The notes under the pieces: generated by a model
What the model was told of the DNA's origin: nothing
Databases searched by the model: none
What the model saw: the letters and a program-made list of their open reading frames with translations, nothing else
Part shown: one piece after another, positions 43,938 to 53,744 of the stretch
Layout of the letters: each line of letters starts with the position of its first letter
How positions within the stretch are numbered: position 1 is the stretch's first letter
Position numbers and translations under genes: made by a program
Assembly: GCA_910575775.1 (NCBI GenBank)
Contig: CAJTEY010000015.1
Coordinates: 28,026 to 92,025, forward strand
DNA: 64,000 bases
Direction: 5' to 3'
Source of the DNA: Lachnospiraceae bacterium
GTDB taxonomy: Bacteria > Bacillota > Clostridia > Lachnospirales > Lachnospiraceae

Positions 43938-44248
43938 GGATTCTGCCGACGCTCAAGTCCTCTGATTTCAGACATAAGCCTTATTCCATCTTTCATCCCC
44001 ATCCGATAGGCTACCTCGCCATACATTGCTCCACAATGGCTATCAGCAGAAATTACATGGTCAATGATTAGTCTGTGAGATTTCTTCAGTTCCAGCTTTT
44101 CCATTCTCTCCACTGCTATTTCTTGTTGCTTTACGGCTTTACGGTACTCTTTATTTCTTTTGAGTACCCTGTCAATATCCTGCCCCGTTCTCTGTGATGC
44201 AATTCTGTCCAACAATCCTCTCTTCCTCATCCTGCTTTCATTTTTCAT
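43928..44248 (-). CDS. Unrecognised basic protein of the mobile element
   Basis: 106 residues, helical and strongly basic at the N-terminus (MRKRGLLDRIASQRTGQD), then RLIIDHVISADSHCGAMYGE and GMKDGIRLMSEIRGLERR. I do not recognise it; proteins of this look occur in Lachnospiraceae integrative elements. I start at the ATG at 44248, 8 bases after AAAGGAG; an ATG at 44266 is upstream of that site. It is divergent from the HTH gene at 44387. Confidence 0.55.
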   Translation of the reverse strand: MKNESRMRKRGLLDRIASQRTGQDIDRVLKRNKEYRKAVKQQEIAVERMEKLELKKSHRLIIDHVISADSHCGAMYGEVAYRMGMKDGIRLMSEIRGLERRQNPYF

Positions 44249-44386
44249 CTCTATTTCTCCTTTCATGTGTATAGTTTCTTATCTATATAAAATTATATCT
44301 ATTAGTTTAACCATAATATATCATAACTGATTTTACAGTAATAAAAAAGCTATAATGTACCTAAGATATGTAGGGGGGTGACTATA

Positions 44387-44608
44387 TTGAACGAAACAAG
44401 GGGTACTATCGAAATTCACCTAAAGGAATTACTGGAAGAAGCCGGACTGAGTAAAAACAAGTTTTGCCAGAGAGCAGAGTTGCAACGTTCACAACTTAAT
44501 GGTTATCTCAACAACACAATCACCCGATTAGACATTGATGTGCTGATTAGAATATGTGACACTCTGGGTTGCTCTATTTCAGATTTGCTTGAATATAAAC
44601 CCAGCTAA
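44387..44608 (+). CDS. Small XRE-family helix-turn-helix regulator
   Basis: About 73 residues: IEIHLKELLEEAGLSKNKFC, ELQRSQLNGYLNNTITRLDI, ICDTLGCSISDLLEY, a full Cro/CI-like HTH. AGGGGGG lies 8 bases before the TTG at 44387, which I prefer to the GTG at 44378. A TATAAT at 44351-44356 is a probable -10, but no good -35 is seen. Likely an element-encoded repressor. Confidence 0.8.
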   Translation: MNETRGTIEIHLKELLEEAGLSKNKFCQRAELQRSQLNGYLNNTITRLDIDVLIRICDTLGCSISDLLEYKPS

Positions 44609-44694
44609 ATGTTCGCTGTCCATTCTTCTCCCATATTTGACACAATTCAAAATACTTTACGTTCCTCACTTTTCAATGCTATTATCAGTAGAAT

Positions 44695-44955
44695 TTATCG
44701 GTACCATTCTCGCTCTTGCCTGCTCCTCTGCTCCGCACTTACTGCTCTCGGCTTACGGTAACTAATGAACGATTTCGGGAAGTCGTAAGTCTTAGATACC
44801 CCGTCCTGTTCTGTCTGCCTGTATATATCGTGAAACCCCGCAACAAGCGCATCCCGTTTCCGTATGACTGTCTTATCCCTTGTGTAGAGGGTGGCTCCCT
44901 TTTCTCCTGCATTGTAGTTGACAACAGTTTCCTGTTCATACCTTGTCAAATTCAT
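44695..44955 (-). CDS. Small conserved-looking protein after the recombinase remnant
   Basis: 86 residues: LTRYEQETVVNYNAGEKGAT, LYTRDKTVIRKRDALV, then YDFPKSFISYRKPRAVS. It is coupled to the end of the recombinase frame (stop 3 bases upstream). Small proteins of this pattern accompany recombinases in Lachnospiraceae elements as far as I recall, but I know no function. The C-terminus (RSRQEREWYR) is basic and may be shortened. Confidence 0.5.
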   Translation of the reverse strand: MNLTRYEQETVVNYNAGEKGATLYTRDKTVIRKRDALVAGFHDIYRQTEQDGVSKTYDFPKSFISYRKPRAVSAEQRSRQEREWYR

Positions 44956-44957
44956 AA

Positions 44958-45733
<776 letters not shown>

Positions 45734-45954
45734 CTATGGCTCTTTTGTATTTATTTTGATTAAGAAGTCTTTTATATTTTATAACTCCATTCACAGCCAA
45801 GCATATCCCCATTCCTGCCTACAACAGAACAAGATTAAGCGGAACGAGGAAAAATTGTAAAATAACATGCAACTGATATTTGCTTTTTAGCACTTGCTGC
45901 ATTCTTTATTCTTATTGCCATATACCTTATAATAGCAATAGGGAGGCGATTTTT

Positions 45955-46434
45955 ATGAATATGAATATCATATCAAAGTACTTACAATTTTTGCGTAAAA
46001 GCAACAACTACACACAAGATGATTTAGCAAAAGAATTAGGCATATCAAGGCAGGCAATATCAAAATGGGAAACAGGAATGACTATTCCCGACTTAGAAGT
46101 TTTATTAAAAATTTCTAAATTATATGGCATCACGATAAATGACATATTAGAACCAAAGATCCAGTACCAGCGAATAACTGATTTTGAGCAGATTTCAACA
46201 ATTTCTGAAAAGGAACTGAAAGAAGCGCTGGAACAGTTTGACACTAATTCGCTTGTAACAGCATTAATGGGGGCATCTCCCGAAACAAATAGTTTTTGCG
46301 AAGGACTATTTCCCGATATAGATTTTGAAATGACAAGAAAAAATATAGGCAGAATCAGAATAGAAACTGTTGAGGATATGCAGAACCAAATAGTTGCTAT
46401 GATTAATTTGCATGCAGTTGACAAGGAAATATAA
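45955..46434 (+). CDS. XRE-family regulator with FliG-like C-terminal region
   Basis: 159 residues. N-terminal HTH (YLQFLRKSNNYTQDDLAKEL, SRQAISKWETGMTIPDLEVL). The C-terminal part (LVTALMGASPETNSFCEGLF, MTRKNIGRIRIETVEDMQNQ) resembles the FliG-like motif seen on some clostridial XRE regulators. I start at the ATG at 45955, 8 bases after GGGAGG; the open frame reaches 45880. It lies between the broken element and the collagen-like locus and could serve either. Confidence 0.82.
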   Translation: MNMNIISKYLQFLRKSNNYTQDDLAKELGISRQAISKWETGMTIPDLEVLLKISKLYGITINDILEPKIQYQRITDFEQISTISEKELKEALEQFDTNSLVTALMGASPETNSFCEGLFPDIDFEMTRKNIGRIRIETVEDMQNQIVAMINLHAVDKEI

Positions 46435-46446
46435 TACATGCAAAGG

Positions 46447-46485
46447 ATCCCAGAGATTCCGTGTAAGCGAAACCTCCGGGATTTT
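46447..46485. terminator. Possible shared terminator between the XRE gene and the collagen-like gene
   Basis: ATCCCAGAG (46447-46455) pairs with CTCCGGGAT (46474-46482) with one mismatch and is followed by TTTT on the plus strand. On the minus strand a short CCTTT follows. The stem is modest, and the two convergent genes could share it. Confidence 0.4.
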
Positions 46486-46501
46486 CCGTTATCCTGCCGT
46501 A

Positions 46502-47950
46502 TTAGTTGATCGCCAGACCGGCGCTTGCATAACCAGCCACCGTATTAACCAATGTTAAGCCGCTTGCCGTTGCCGAAAATACCAGCATCAGCCGTGTTTG
46601 CGCCGTCACCGGAATATTGAGTCCGGTAAGCGCTCCATTTAACAATGTTCCCACAGATATAATTCCGGTAAGTGTCGGCGTCAGGTTGATGAGTGTTCCC
46701 GCAATCGGAGAAAATACATTGTTCGGCGTTGCGGACTGATAAATCTGCGCTCTGACCGTAAGATTGGAACCTACCAGGGAAAGCGCAAGCGTTGTACTGA
46801 AGAATGCGCTGAAGGAAGTGATGATACCGGCACGCGGAACCTGAAACGCAAAGTTAGAAAGCGTTCCGGCTGCGTTTGTAATATCAATCGTACTTCCCAA
46901 CAGTGTAAGTCCCTGTGCGCTGCTTCCAAAACCAACGAAGGCCGGAATACCCGCAAGTCCTCCCGCTATTGTCGTCAGGGAAACCGGCAGTCCTGACGCA
47001 AACGGAATCATCGCTCCCGTACCCGCTGCACCTGTCGGGCCTGTTGCTCCGTCGGCTCCTGTCGCTCCTGTTGCACCGTCAGCTCCTGTCGCTCCCGTTG
47101 CACCTGTCGGGCCTGTCGCTCCTGTCGCCCCTGTCGGACCTGTCGCTCCATCGGCTCCTGTCGCCCCTGTCGCTCCCGTCGGACCTGTCGCTCCGTCAGC
47201 TCCCGTGGCTCCTGTCGCTCCCGTCGGACCTGTTGCTCCATCGGCTCCCGTGGCTCCCGTCGGACCTGTCGCTCCGTCAGCTCCCGTGGCTCCCGTCGGG
47301 CCTGTCGCTCCGTCAGCTCCCGTGGCTCCTGTCGCTCCTGTCGCCCCCGTCGGACCTTCATCGCCCGGACATCCTTTCGGGCCCTGCGGACCAACCGGGC
47401 CTGTGGCCCCCTGAATACCCTGCGGGCCTGTTACACCCTGCGGGCCCATAGCGCCTGTAGGGCCACTGGAGCCTGCAGGGCCGGGAATCCCTCTCGGCCC
47501 CTGGGGACCGATATCCCCCTGTGGGCCTGCAGGGCCCACATCTCCCTTAGGGCCTGCCGGTCCCTGGGGCCCCACATCTCCTTTCGGACCTTCACAGCCA
47601 GGATCCCCTTTCGGACCAATGTCACCACGGACACCCTGGATACCCTGAATACCTTGCGGACCTGCGTAGCCTCTCGGTCCTGCACAGCCTCTTGGCCCGG
47701 TGTTGCCGGTAGGCCCTACCGGCCCCGTATTGCCTCTTGGCCCTCTCGCGCCGGGTGCGCCGGGAATACCCTGCGGACCCATAGGGCCCGGATCGCCTTT
47801 ATCACCCTTTGGGCCGGGACATCCGGTATCTCCTTTCATCCCCTGAGGGCCTGTCGGTCCCTGATCCCCTTTCGGACCTTCGGGTCCGCGCTCACAGCAG
47901 TCGGGAAAACATGGATTTGGACAACAGTTACATAAATTATTTTGATTCAT
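46502..47950 (-). CDS. Collagen-like Gly-X-Y protein with BclB-like C-terminal domain
   Basis: 482 residues. A short Cys-rich head ([15 protein letters not shown], 4-18), then a Gly-X-Y triple-helix region from about 22 to 313 with GPQG/GPKG units turning into long [12 protein letters not shown] runs, and a C-terminal beta-rich domain starting [17 protein letters not shown], the mark of the BclB-like exosporium or spore-surface head. No signal peptide. Known relatives form filaments on spores. RBS AAAGGA lies 10 bases before the ATG. The glycosyltransferase upstream could glycosylate the Thr-rich repeats (inference). Confidence 0.88.
   Translation of the reverse strand: MNQNNLCNCCPNPCFPDCCERGPEGPKGDQGPTGPQGMKGDTGCPGPKGDKGDPGPMGPQGIPGAPGARGPRGNTGPVGPTGNTGPRGCAGPRGYAGPQGIQGIQGVRGDIGPKGDPGCEGPKGDVGPQGPAGPKGDVGPAGPQGDIGPQGPRGIPGPAGSSGPTGAMGPQGVTGPQGIQGATGPVGPQGPKGCPGDEGPTGATGATGATGADGATGPTGATGADGATGPTGATGADGATGPTGATGATGADGATGPTGATGATGADGATGPTGATGATGPTGATGATGADGATGATGADGATGPTGAAGTGAMIPFASGLPVSLTTIAGGLAGIPAFVGFGSSAQGLTLLGSTIDITNAAGTLSNFAFQVPRAGIITSFSAFFSTTLALSLVGSNLTVRAQIYQSATPNNVFSPIAGTLINLTPTLTGIISVGTLLNGALTGLNIPVTAQTRLMLVFSATASGLTLVNTVAGYASAGLAIN
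47030..47360 (-). repeat. Tandem repeats coding for [12 protein letters not shown]
   Basis: Within the collagen-like gene, 9-base units with variants GCTCCTGTC, GCTCCCGTC and GCTCCGTCA recur many times. Such arrays change length by slippage or recombination, so the triple-helix length may vary between strains. They also create false open frames on the other strand. Confidence 0.8.
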
Positions 47951-48072
47951 ACAAAACGTATCCTTTCCGATTATTTTTTATCGCTAAAAAAATATCTTCT
48001 TTATACAAATAATTTATGCAGCTCTGCCAACGTTGTCACTTTTTGTCGAAAAGGGAATTTTCTCCCCGGGCT

Positions 48073-49158
48073 TCAACTCTGTTCCTTTCTCTGAAGGCTG
48101 TCAAAATACTGCCTGTTGTAGAGATACGCCGGGGAATACGGTTTACATGCCCCGGCTTTTTCGTTATACTCTCTCGCTTTTTCCTGTTCTCCCAATTTGT
48201 CATAGCACACACACAGCTGCATGTACGGAACATAATCATAGCAGTCCGGCAGCACAAACCCGTCCGCATATTCCTTTTTCGGAATACGCAGTGCGGTTTC
48301 ATACCAATAAACTGCATTATGGATGTTTCCATGTTCCAGAAAATGCCTGCCGATTTCACAACACAGTTCCGCCCTCGGCAGGTCAAAACCCAGGCTGCGC
48401 AGAAGCGCGTACAGCGCCGTCTGCTCCTGCCCCATTTTGTAATAGCAGCTTGCACAAACAGAGCATGCTTCTATTTTATTTTCAACCCACCCCGCCTCTG
48501 AAAGCAGAAACGCTTCCAACACGGAAACCGCCTCCTCATACAGCCCGTGATAATACAATTCCCGGCCATAATAATATTGCTGCCGCAGATCTAATGTTTT
48601 TCCTTCCGCAAGCAGTTTCCGGTATATCCTCAAATTTCGGTCCGGATCCCCGGTTCCCACTTTCTTATGACAGATCGCAATATCCGAGTATACAATCCGG
48701 CCGCTTGGCGGAATGACTTCATGGACAGCGCCGATCCAGCGGTACCTGGCACAGTTTCTGATCCACCTCTCCCTAAAATAGGAAAAGGAAGGCTTGCCCG
48801 CTTCGTCAAAGGAGGTGTTGTATTTCATCATTACCATATCCGTATCCGGTGCCAGGATCTGCTTTAACTCCAAAAATTTTCCCTTTTCCGTCTCTTCCAG
48901 TACATCGTCCGCATCCATCCACATACAGTAATTCATGGAAGCCTTGGAAAAGGAATAATTTCTTGCCTCAGAAAAATCATCCTTCCAAGGATACCGATAA
49001 ACCTGAGATGTGTAATTGGAAACAATCTCTACCGTTCGGTCTGTTGAGCCCGTATCCACAATGATGATTTCATCCACAAGTTCCGCTATACTGTCAAGGC
49101 AGCGTGCAATGTGTGCCTCCTCATTTTTGACAATCATACAAAGACTTATTGTAGGCAT
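48073..49158 (-). CDS. Family 2 glycosyltransferase with TPR-like C-terminal region
   Basis: 361 residues. GT-A fold at the N-terminus: PTISLCMIVKNEEAHIARCL, IIVDTGSTDRTVEI, MDADDVLEE as the metal-binding DxD region. The C-terminal half carries helical repeats (YKMGQEQTALYALLRSLGFD, NAVYWYETALRIPKKEY, YDKLGEQEKAREYNEKAG), TPR-like. I start at the ATG at 49158, 8 bases after GGGAG. It sits between two collagen-like genes, 21 bases after one of them, so glycosylation of these proteins is the natural guess. Confidence 0.85.
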   Translation of the reverse strand: MPTISLCMIVKNEEAHIARCLDSIAELVDEIIIVDTGSTDRTVEIVSNYTSQVYRYPWKDDFSEARNYSFSKASMNYCMWMDADDVLEETEKGKFLELKQILAPDTDMVMMKYNTSFDEAGKPSFSYFRERWIRNCARYRWIGAVHEVIPPSGRIVYSDIAICHKKVGTGDPDRNLRIYRKLLAEGKTLDLRQQYYYGRELYYHGLYEEAVSVLEAFLLSEAGWVENKIEACSVCASCYYKMGQEQTALYALLRSLGFDLPRAELCCEIGRHFLEHGNIHNAVYWYETALRIPKKEYADGFVLPDCYDYVPYMQLCVCYDKLGEQEKAREYNEKAGACKPYSPAYLYNRQYFDSLQRKEQS

Positions 49159-49178
49159 TTTATTTTCTCCCATCCGAT

Positions 49179-49967
49179 CTACTGTCTGCAAAATTTTTCA
49201 AGGATCACATTCATGCTGATCAGGGAAGTTTCGGCAGAAGAACGCCATGCAAAAAACAGGATGGATTCTGTCGGCACTTCCATAATAAAGTATCTTGATA
49301 CTGTCAGCATTTCTCTCCCCTTTGCCGCTTCTGCATATACAGTATACAGATTCTGCCACCAGTCATTGAGCACCGGTGTCAGTTCTATGAAACCATGTTT
49401 TTTCATCATCGTGGATATATAACAGCTGATGGCATAACAGCCGGGAGTCAGTCTGATAGAAACGTCGTCAGAAAGAGAGATGTTCTGCGTGATATCGGGA
49501 ATCTCCGTTTTGAGCGGCAGACAGGCAGCCTCCTGCATTACCAGATTCTGCCCTGTGTAAGATGCAAAGATATAATTTTGTGGATAGCCGGACGGCCCGG
49601 CAGGTCCACGTTCACCGGGATCTCCTCTCGGTCCCATCGGTCCGGTGGCTCCCTGGGGACCCTGTGGCCCGGTAACTCCCTGCGGGCCGGTTTCTCCCCG
49701 TTCTCCAGGACAGCCGGGCGGCCCCGGTTCTCCCCTCGGCCCCATCGGCCCTGGCTCCACGCATATGCAGGGCGTGCCGGGCATCTCGGATATATCCTCT
49801 GATCCATCAGTATCCATATGCGGCGCATTCTCGGACATATCCTTGTCTTCCCCGCGCATGCCCTCAGAGAAAGGCTGGCCTGTAAACTGACTGCCGTTTC
49901 TGTTCGGCGCCCTCATGCCAAACAGGTTCGGCGGAGGGAACATCCAGTTCATGTTAAATTGATTCAA
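49179..49967 (-). CDS. Collagen-like protein with C-terminal C1q/TNF-like domain
   Basis: 262 residues. The head is rich in Asn and Pro ([17 protein letters not shown]). The Gly-X-Y stretch runs only from about 72 to 127 ([20 protein letters not shown]). The C-terminal domain (about 130-262; [38 protein letters not shown]) is beta-rich and C1q/TNF-like, probably a trimeric head. The TTG start has GAGGTGG 6 bases ahead. First gene of a three-gene unit: collagen-like, glycosyltransferase, collagen-like. No signal peptide is visible. Confidence 0.82.
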   Translation of the reverse strand: MNQFNMNWMFPPPNLFGMRAPNRNGSQFTGQPFSEGMRGEDKDMSENAPHMDTDGSEDISEMPGTPCICVEPGPMGPRGEPGPPGCPGERGETGPQGVTGPQGPQGATGPMGPRGDPGERGPAGPSGYPQNYIFASYTGQNLVMQEAACLPLKTEIPDITQNISLSDDVSIRLTPGCYAISCYISTMMKKHGFIELTPVLNDWWQNLYTVYAEAAKGREMLTVSRYFIMEVPTESILFFAWRSSAETSLISMNVILEKFCRQ

Positions 49968-50058
49968 TCAAAACCACCTCATTCCTATCTGTTAAGGATT
50001 GCTGCTTCCTTTATAAATAATATGCGCGGAACAGAAATTCGTTTTTGCTAATAAATTC

Positions 50059-50087
50059 TTGACAAAACAGCAATCCTGTGATAGCAT
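50059..50087 (+). promoter_or_regulatory. Likely promoter of the polyamine operon
   Basis: TTGACA (50059-50064), a 17-base spacer, then TAGCAT (50082-50087). The -35 is perfect and the -10 fair. Transcription would start near 50094, giving a leader of roughly 425 bases before the arginine decarboxylase start. Confidence 0.6.
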
Positions 50088-50520
50088 GTCAGCAATTGAA
50101 AGGGTCCTTTCCAGAGTCTTTTCAAAGCAATTACTCGGACCACTCCTTCAGGAGTTAAGGCCATACGGACAGCCGGGTCCACTGCCGATTGGCGGCATTG
50201 CGCTGCCCTATTGATTGAGTTAAAAGCTCAAATTTTATAAGTTGGTTACTTCATAACCGAAATGTGCCCTGTGCACAGACTTGTGAAACGGTCAATAAGA
50301 GTGGTAAAAGTAGTATTGCTATATAGACTCTGATCATCCGTATATCTGAACAGATTTTTTCGTTCCGTTTTTTGCGTTTTCCGCCTTACCTTTTGGCATT
50401 GGATCTTTTGCAGGAAATTGGAAATATGACGTTTATCTGACTGATAACCGCAAGTTGTGCATACAGCGCAGCCTGCGGTTTTGTTTTGCCAGCAAATCAG
50501 AAAGAAGGCGTAAGAAAAAA
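50088..50520 (+). promoter_or_regulatory. Long leader of the polyamine operon
   Basis: This stretch has no convincing gene. It holds several short stems: ACTCC/GGAGT (50142-50155), GGTTA/TAACC near 50244-50258, TGTGC/GCACA near 50263-50277, and a terminator-like hairpin at 50446-50487. A 42-codon frame (50086-50214, MSAIERVLSRVFSK to ALPY) overlaps the -10 and has no Shine-Dalgarno. I do not recognise a known riboswitch class. A regulatory leader sensing a polyamine, arginine or a related signal is plausible but not shown. Confidence 0.45.
50446..50487 (+). terminator. Terminator-like hairpin in the leader (possible attenuator)
   Basis: AACCGCA (50446-50452) pairs with TGCGGTT (50474-50480); inside, GTGC can pair with GCGC. 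It is followed by TTGTTTTG on the plus strand. It lies about 35 bases before the TTG start of the decarboxylase, the right place for attenuation. Confidence 0.5.
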
Positions 50521-51990
50521 TTGAAAAATTCTCAACTCCATCCCAATCAGTCGAGTCAAAACCGCGCACCCATTTATGAGGCGCTGGAATCCTTCCGGCA
50601 AATGCGGGTTGTTCCCTTCGACGTGCCGGGCCACAAGCGGGGCCGGGGCAATCCAGAACTGACCGCATTTCTGGGACAGCAGTGCATCGGCGTGGACGTA
50701 AACAGCATGAAGCCGCTCGATAACCTCTGTCACCCGGTGTCGGTCATCCTGGAGGCAGAAAAACTGGCGGCGGATGCCTTTGGCGCAGCCCACGCGTTTC
50801 TGATGGTGGGCGGCACGACAAGCTCCGTGCAGAGCATGATCCTGGCCGCATGCAAGCGGGGTGATGAAATCATCCTGCCCCGCAATGTACATAAAAGCGT
50901 AATCAACGCTCTGGTTCTGTGCGGCGCGGTGCCGGTGTACGTCAATCCAGACGTGGATCAGCGGCTCGGCATTTCCCTTGGAATGCGCCGGGAGCAGGTG
51001 GCGAAAGCCATCGCCGAGCATCCCCATGCGGTGGCGGTGCTTGTTAATAATCCTACTTATTACGGTGTCTGCAGCGATCTGAGGGCCATTGTCAAAATGG
51101 CTCACGCTGCCGGAATGAAATGTCTGGCGGACGAGGCACACGGCACTCACTTCTATTTTGGCGGCGGCCTGCCCGTATCGGCAATGGCGGCGGGGGCAGA
51201 TATGGCTTCCGTATCCATGCACAAAAGCGGAGGCAGTCTGACCCAGTCAAGCCTTCTGCTGGTCGGGCCCGATATCCATGCGGGGTATGTACGGCAGATC
51301 ATCAACCTGACCCAGACTACCTCCGGCAGTTATCTGCTGATGTCCAGTCTGGATATCAGCCGCCGGAATCTGGCCCTGCGGGGCCGTACCGTGTTCCATC
51401 AGGTGGCCGATCTGGCGGAGTACGCCAGACAGGAGATCAACGCCGTGGGCGGATACTATGCCTTTGGCCGGGAATTGATGAACGGGGACTCGGTGTTCGA
51501 CTTCGACACTACCAAGCTCAGCGTCCACACTCTGGACATCGGTCTGGCAGGCATTGAGGTGTACGACATCCTGCGGGATGAGTACGACATCCAGATCGAA
51601 TTCGGCGACATCGGCAACATTCTGGCCTATCTGTCTATGGGTGACCGGCCCCAGGAAGTGGAACGGCTGGTCAGCGCTCTTGCGGAAATCCGGCGGCGTT
51701 ACCAGAAGGATCCGACCGGCCTTCTGAATCAGGAATATGTGGAGCCGGAAGTGGTGGCAAGTCCTCAAGATGCGTTTTATGCAGAAAAACTCAGCCTGCC
51801 TCTGGCGAAGACCAAAGGGCGGGTATGCAGCGAGTTCGTCATGTGCTATCCACCCGGCATCCCTCTGTTGGCCCCGGGAGAGCGGGTCACGGCGGAGATT
51901 CTGGAACACATCAGGTACGCCAAAGAAAAAGGCTGCAGCATGACCGGGCCGGAAGATCCGGATCTGGAGCGGCTGAACGTGCTGGCGTGA
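50521..51990 (+). CDS. speA: Orn/Lys/Arg decarboxylase, probably arginine decarboxylase
   Basis: PLP fold-type I decarboxylase; the downstream agmatinase makes arginine the likely substrate. VPFDVPGHKRGRGNPEL near the N-terminus, FLMVGGTTSSVQSMIL, LADEAHGTHFYFG, PLP lysine in SVSMHKSGGSLTQSS (about residue 240) and the C-terminal domain GRVCSEFVMCYPPGIPLLAP. 489 residues from TTG at 50521, with AGAAGG upstream; the open frame begins at 50455. This is the short bacterial type as in Bacillus SpeA, without the large wing domain. The downstream gene starts 13 bases after the stop. Confidence 0.88.
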   Translation: MKNSQLHPNQSSQNRAPIYEALESFRQMRVVPFDVPGHKRGRGNPELTAFLGQQCIGVDVNSMKPLDNLCHPVSVILEAEKLAADAFGAAHAFLMVGGTTSSVQSMILAACKRGDEIILPRNVHKSVINALVLCGAVPVYVNPDVDQRLGISLGMRREQVAKAIAEHPHAVAVLVNNPTYYGVCSDLRAIVKMAHAAGMKCLADEAHGTHFYFGGGLPVSAMAAGADMASVSMHKSGGSLTQSSLLLVGPDIHAGYVRQIINLTQTTSGSYLLMSSLDISRRNLALRGRTVFHQVADLAEYARQEINAVGGYYAFGRELMNGDSVFDFDTTKLSVHTLDIGLAGIEVYDILRDEYDIQIEFGDIGNILAYLSMGDRPQEVERLVSALAEIRRRYQKDPTGLLNQEYVEPEVVASPQDAFYAEKLSLPLAKTKGRVCSEFVMCYPPGIPLLAPGERVTAEILEHIRYAKEKGCSMTGPEDPDLERLNVLA

Positions 51991-52003
51991 AAGGAGATGA
52001 AAG

Positions 52004-52858
52004 ATGGAAATGTGGTTTAGTGAATATCATACCCCGGACGTGAAGCACAGCATCCGGGTCAACCGGCACCTGTATTCCAAGCAGAGCGACTACCAGCGCA
52101 TCGATATCTTCGAAACGCCGGAATTCGGACGGGTACTGACTCTGGACGGAAATGTAATGCTGACGGAGCGGGATGAATTTATATACGATGAGATGATTAC
52201 CCATGTGCCTATGGCGGTGCATGCCGGCATCCGGGACATTCTGGTCATCGGCGCGGGAGACGGCGGCGTGGTTCGGGAGCTGACCCGGTACGACCGTGTC
52301 GAACACATTGATCTGGTGGAAATGGATCCTCTTGTGGTGGAAGCCTGCCGGACTTATCTGCCCAGCAACGCCTGCCGGATGGATGACAGGCGGGTCCACA
52401 TCCACTTCGGAAACGCGCTGAAGTTCATCCGCCGGCAGGAGGCGGCATACGATCTCATCATTGTAGACTCCACCGACCCCTTCGGGCCTTCTGAGGGACT
52501 GTTCACCAGAGAGTTTTACGGCAGCTGCTACAATGCGCTGCGGGAGGACGGCATCATGGTAAACCAGCAGGGAAGTCCTTTCTACGCCGAGGATGCCGGA
52601 GCCATGCAGCGCAGCCATAAGCGCATTGTCAGTACCTTCCCCATCAGCCGGGTCTACCAGGCCCATATCCCCACCTATGCGGCGGGATACTGGCTGTTCG
52701 GCTTTGCCAGTAAGAAGTATCATCCCACCGACGATCTGGACACGGCGGCGTGGCAGAAGCTGAATCTGCACACGCGCTACTATACCCCCAGACTCCATGT
52801 GGGCGCTTTCTGCCTGCCTGCGTTTCTGGAGGAGATGCTGCGGGAAGTGGAGGGATAA
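52004..52858 (+). CDS. speE: Spermidine synthase (polyamine aminopropyltransferase)
   Basis: Transfers an aminopropyl group from decarboxylated SAM to putrescine. N-terminal beta domain (MWFSEYHTPDVKHSIRVNRH, YQRIDIFETPEFGRVLTLDG), then VIGAGDGGVVREL (dcSAM site, about 84-96), and DLIIVDSTDPFGPSEGLF (about 151-168) with the catalytic Asp region. 284 residues. AAAGGAG lies 7 bases before the ATG. No speD (SAM decarboxylase) is seen in the operon, so it depends on one elsewhere or on another substrate. Confidence 0.93.
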   Translation: MEMWFSEYHTPDVKHSIRVNRHLYSKQSDYQRIDIFETPEFGRVLTLDGNVMLTERDEFIYDEMITHVPMAVHAGIRDILVIGAGDGGVVRELTRYDRVEHIDLVEMDPLVVEACRTYLPSNACRMDDRRVHIHFGNALKFIRRQEAAYDLIIVDSTDPFGPSEGLFTREFYGSCYNALREDGIMVNQQGSPFYAEDAGAMQRSHKRIVSTFPISRVYQAHIPTYAAGYWLFGFASKKYHPTDDLDTAAWQKLNLHTRYYTPRLHVGAFCLPAFLEEMLREVEG

Positions 52859-52861
52859 CTT

Positions 52862-53728
52862 ATGCTGAAACCCAATATTGAAACTTTTATCGGCTGTGAC
52901 TGCAGTTACGAGCGCGCCCGGATGGTTCTGTACGGCGCACCCTTTGATTCCACCACCAGTTTCCGGCCCGGCGCCCGGTTCGGTCCCGGCGCCATGCGCC
53001 ACGAGAGTTTCGGCCTGGAGACTTACAGCCCTTACCAGGATGCAGACCTGACAGACTGCGCCGTATTTGACAGCGGCGATCTGGAGCTTTGCTTTGGCAG
53101 CGCGCAGTCGGCGTTGGCGGACATCGAGACCTGCGCCTGCGAAATCCTGCGGGATGGGAAATTCCCTATGCTGCTTGGCGGCGAACATCTGGTCACGCTG
53201 GGCGCGGTGCGTGCCGTGGCGAAACAGTACCCGGATCTTCACATCATCCACTTTGACGCCCACGCCGATCTGCGGGATGATTATCTGGGGGCCAAACTCT
53301 CCCACGCCTGCGTCCTGCGGCGGTGCCACGAACTGGCAGGCGACGGCCGCATCCACCAGTTCTGCATCCGAAGCGGCGACCGGGAGGAATTCCGTTTTGC
53401 CGGCGCGCATACGGATATGCACCCCTTCCTGTTTGACGGCTTGGAAAAAACCGTTGCAAACCTGCGGGAGCAGCAGATTCCCGTCTACTTCACCATCGAC
53501 CTGGACTGCCTGGATCCCTCCGTGTTTCCCGGAACGGGTACGCCGGAAGCGGGCGGCGTCAGCTTCCTGATGCTTCTGGAAGCCATTCAGACAGTCTGCA
53601 CGGCCCATGTGGTGGGAGCCGATGTAAACGAACTGGCGCCCATGCTGGATCCAAGCGGCGTTTCCACCGCCACCGCCTGCAAAGTGCTGCGGGAATTGAT
53701 TTTAGCCCTGCATAAAAATAATTGTTAA
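52862..53728 (+). CDS. speB: Agmatinase
   Basis: Manganese ureohydrolase that makes putrescine and urea from agmatine. Metal motifs: GGEHLVTLGAV (His), HFDAHADLRDDY (Asp-His-Asp) and TIDLDCLDPSVFPGTGTPEAGG split as DLDCLDP (Asp-Asp) near residue 210. N-terminal GAPFDSTTSFRPGARFGP is the typical ureohydrolase start. 288 residues. It starts 4 bases after the speE stop. Agmatinase rather than arginase is chosen because of speA in the same operon. Confidence 0.92.
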   Translation: MLKPNIETFIGCDCSYERARMVLYGAPFDSTTSFRPGARFGPGAMRHESFGLETYSPYQDADLTDCAVFDSGDLELCFGSAQSALADIETCACEILRDGKFPMLLGGEHLVTLGAVRAVAKQYPDLHIIHFDAHADLRDDYLGAKLSHACVLRRCHELAGDGRIHQFCIRSGDREEFRFAGAHTDMHPFLFDGLEKTVANLREQQIPVYFTIDLDCLDPSVFPGTGTPEAGGVSFLMLLEAIQTVCTAHVVGADVNELAPMLDPSGVSTATACKVLRELILALHKNNC

Positions 53729-53744
53729 AAAGGAGATAACCACT

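Noticed and set aside
46915..47451. Plus-strand repetitive frames (Leu/Ser-rich or [17 protein letters not shown]) opposite the collagen-like gene
   Set aside because: They are reverse readings of the Gly-X-Y repeats; the minus-strand frame has the RBS, the head domain and the BclB-like end.
48016..48716. Plus-strand frames of 161 and 227 codons across the glycosyltransferase gene
   Set aside because: They run antisense to a clear GT2/TPR gene and have no motifs.
51911..53608. 565-codon open frame on the minus strand opposite speE and speB
   Set aside because: It is the reverse of two clearly recognised genes with all catalytic motifs; GC-rich third positions remove stops on the other strand. 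No family similarity or ribosome site.
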